A stretch of 6,484 bases of DNA from an uncultured Chlorobiaceae bacterium. GTDB lineage: Bacteria; Bacteroidota; Chlorobiia; Chlorobiales; Chlorobiaceae. Positions 4,977 to 6,484 of this stretch are shown one piece after another; the first letter of the stretch is position 1, and every line of letters begins with the position of its first letter. A model generated the notes under the pieces. That model saw nothing but the letters and a program-made list of their open reading frames with translations, did not search any database and was not told the DNA's origin. The translations under genes were made by a program, and so were the position numbers. The DNA is taken from the NCBI GenBank assembly GCA_903904495.1, contig CAIVCU010000336.1:1-6484 (forward strand), given 5' to 3'.

Positions 4977-5968
4977 AAAAAGCGCTCTTTCCTTTTTTGA
5001 TGGTAGCAGTTCTTGCGTTGATTCCTTATGTCGGTGTTCACTACGCCGGACTTAGTTACCTTTTCGGGATTGTTTTACCCTATTCGGCGATGACCGTACT
5101 GATCTGCGGCTTTATTTTGAGAATGGCTGACTGGTTGAGAAGGCCCGTACCTTTTTGTATTCCTACAACATGCGGCCAGGAAAAATCTCTGGACTGGATC
5201 AGGCAGGATAAGCTGGAAAGCCCTTCAAACTTCCTGTATGCTGCAGCGAGGGTACTCTCTGAAGTGTTTTTTTTCCGATCGCTGTTTCGAAATACCCGGT
5301 CCGAACTGTATAAAGGATCGAATCTGGCCTATGGTTCAAACAAGTGGTTATGGCTTGGGGGGCTGGCTTTTCACTGGTCTCTCCTGGTGATTGTGCTCCG
5401 TCATGCGCGGTTTTTTTTCATCATGGTTCCGGATTCACTCCAATACCTTGATGATGCCGACCGCTTTCTTGATGTCACTCTTCCGGCATTCTACATGACC
5501 GATGCGCTTGTGCTTGCCGCAGTGACCTTTCTTGTTCTCCGCAGGATTCGGGATGCCAAAATGAGGGTGATATCGCTGCCATCTGATTTTTTCCCGCTCT
5601 TTTTAATCATGGCCATCGTCGCAGCGGGAATCAGCATGCGCTATGTAACCAAAGTGGATGTCATGCCGGTGAAGGCCCTTATGCTGAATCTGGTTAATTT
5701 CAGTTTTGATCCTCCAGGAGAGATCGGCACGCTGTTTTATGTCCATTTGTTTCTGATCTGCGTGCTGGCAATCTATTTCCCTTTCAGCAAACTCATGCAT
5801 ATGGGCGGAATCTTTTTAAGCCCTACACGCAACCAGTGTAACAACAGTCGTGCAAAACGGCATAGCAATCCATGGAACTCCCCGATAAAGTTCAGGAGCT
5901 ATGCTGAGTATGAGGATGATTATCGCGAGAAAATGAAGAAGGCGAAATTGCCGGTTGAAAAGCAATAA
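4973..5968 (+). CDS. dsrM: DsrM, NarI-like dihaem cytochrome b subunit of DsrMKJOP
   Basis: DsrM is the integral-membrane cytochrome b that exchanges electrons between the quinone pool and the cytoplasmic Fe-S subunit DsrK. The 331-residue protein has about six hydrophobic segments: near 5-22, 29-51, 126-148, 170-190, 205-225 and 252-275. Candidate haem ligands are His134 and His144 in the third segment and His258 and His276 at the sixth. Their spacings of 10 and 18 residues are the same as the haem-ligand spacings in NarI (His56/66 and His187/205), so two haems b are expected. The loop between segments 2 and 3 carries FCIPTTCGQEKSLDWI (61-76), typical of DsrM in full DsrMKJOP complexes. A hydrophilic C-terminal tail (about 280-331) is probably cytoplasmic. 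Two T8 runs (5267-5274, 5411-5418) lie in the coding sequence without breaking the frame. dsrK starts 2 bp after the stop. Confidence 0.95.
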   Translation: MKKALFPFLMVAVLALIPYVGVHYAGLSYLFGIVLPYSAMTVLICGFILRMADWLRRPVPFCIPTTCGQEKSLDWIRQDKLESPSNFLYAAARVLSEVFFFRSLFRNTRSELYKGSNLAYGSNKWLWLGGLAFHWSLLVIVLRHARFFFIMVPDSLQYLDDADRFLDVTLPAFYMTDALVLAAVTFLVLRRIRDAKMRVISLPSDFFPLFLIMAIVAAGISMRYVTKVDVMPVKALMLNLVNFSFDPPGEIGTLFYVHLFLICVLAIYFPFSKLMHMGGIFLSPTRNQCNNSRAKRHSNPWNSPIKFRSYAEYEDDYREKMKKAKLPVEKQ

Positions 5969-5970
5969 CT

Positions 5971-6484
5971 ATGTCGAAATACGCTCCGAAAGTATCCGAA
6001 CTCAAAAAAGAGTTGGACGAAAAGCCAAGCATCCTCAAAGGGGATTATCTCGACAAAGAGTGGTGGGATATCCCTGTCGAGTTCCGTGAGGGCAACTGGT
6101 GCTTTCCTGCCAAGCCTGAAGTTCTGGAAAGTCTGGGGTTTGCAAATCCACGAAAATGGGCTGCAACCGACCAGGACTGGAAGCTTCCTGTCGGCTGGGA
6201 AAAAACTATCAGTGAAGGACTGAAGAGCCGTTTGAAAAAATACCGTTCTTTAAAGCTTTTTCTGGACACCTGCGTCCGATGCGGAGCATGTGCCGATAAA
6301 TGCCATTTCTTCCTCGGTACCGGAGATCCGAAAAATATGCCTGTGGTCAGGGCGGAACTGATCCGTTCGGTCTATCGCCATGATTTCCCTCTTGCCGAGA
6401 AAATCCTGAAGGGTTTTTCGGGATCGAGAAAGCTGACCGCGGAGGTGATCAAGGAGTGGCACATGTATTTCAACCAGTGCACTG
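5971..6484 (+). CDS. dsrK: DsrK, HdrD-like iron-sulfur subunit of DsrMKJOP (5' part, cut by window end)
   Basis: DsrK is the cytoplasm-facing subunit of DsrMKJOP, related to heterodisulfide reductase HdrD, and is thought to act on the DsrC disulfide/trisulfide with electrons passing to or from DsrM. The frame is open from ATG 5971 to the window edge, giving 171 complete codons of a protein usually around 540-550 residues. The N-terminal part is rich in Trp and charge (DKEWWDIP, EGNWCFPAKPE), followed by the first [4Fe-4S] motif CVRCGACADKCHF with Cys101, Cys104, Cys107 and Cys111. The last complete Cys, 170 in FNQC, should begin the second cluster motif. The catalytic CCG domains expected further on are beyond the window. 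It starts 2 bp after dsrM with only a weak Shine-Dalgarno sequence (GAAAAG), so it is probably translated in coupling with dsrM. Confidence 0.93.
   Translation, partial: MSKYAPKVSELKKELDEKPSILKGDYLDKEWWDIPVEFREGNWCFPAKPEVLESLGFANPRKWAATDQDWKLPVGWEKTISEGLKSRLKKYRSLKLFLDTCVRCGACADKCHFFLGTGDPKNMPVVRAELIRSVYRHDFPLAEKILKGFSGSRKLTAEVIKEWHMYFNQCT

Noticed and set aside
6045..6462. Two overlapping - strand open frames near the window end
   Set aside because: Both are antisense to dsrK, which carries a clear CVRCGACADKC cluster motif in the + frame.
1..6484. Possible mobile element, CRISPR array, tRNA or anti-phage system
   Set aside because: No direct-repeat array, transposase, terminal inverted repeats or tRNA-like fold was seen; every gene fits the dsr cluster.

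Overview
The window is a contiguous part of a dissimilatory sulfite reductase (dsr) gene cluster of the oxidative, sulfur-oxidising type. Gene order is dsrB - dsrL - dsrU - dsrE - dsrF - dsrH - dsrT - dsrM - dsrK (5' part only), all on the + strand. The presence of dsrL and dsrEFH marks the sulfur-oxidiser version of the pathway. The order L-U-E-F-H-T-M-K, with the small genes dsrU and dsrT, is the arrangement I know from green sulfur bacteria (Chlorobiales: Chlorobium, Pelodictyon, Prosthecochloris). Base composition is moderate, by eye a little under 50 % GC. I cannot name a species. In Chlorobaculum tepidum, as I recall it, the cluster is split and partly duplicated. Here it is uninterrupted, so another member of the order is more likely.

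Layout. Bases 1-42 are the tail of, or spacer after, the upstream gene, expected to be dsrA. dsrB (43-1122) is the siroheme-carrying beta subunit of the reverse-acting sulfite reductase. dsrL (1138-2874) is the iron-sulfur flavoprotein that passes electrons from the reductase to NAD(P)+. dsrU (2919-3287) is a small soluble protein of unknown role. dsrE, dsrF and dsrH (3339-4459) encode the three subunits of the DsrEFH persulfide-transfer protein, related to TusBCD. dsrT (4506-4976) is a small RsbRD_N-type helical protein. dsrM (4973-5968) is the NarI-like dihaem cytochrome b, and dsrK (5971 to the window end) is the HdrD-like iron-sulfur subunit of the DsrMKJOP membrane complex.

How they work together (family knowledge): DsrEFH passes persulfide sulfur to DsrC, which lies outside the window. 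DsrAB oxidises DsrC-bound sulfur to sulfite, releasing electrons to DsrL. DsrMKJOP exchanges electrons with the quinone pool and with the DsrC trisulfide/disulfide cycle.

All genes look intact, closely spaced (largest gap 75 bp) and co-directional, with no convincing internal terminator, so one polycistronic unit is likely. No RNA gene, mobile element, CRISPR array or long repeat is visible. This is a well-conserved core metabolic locus, not an unknown system. The points worth a second look are the uncharacterised dsrU and dsrT, a shortened active-site loop in DsrE, the cysteine-poor N-terminal cluster domain and compact length of DsrL, and mononucleotide tracts in dsrM and dsrH.
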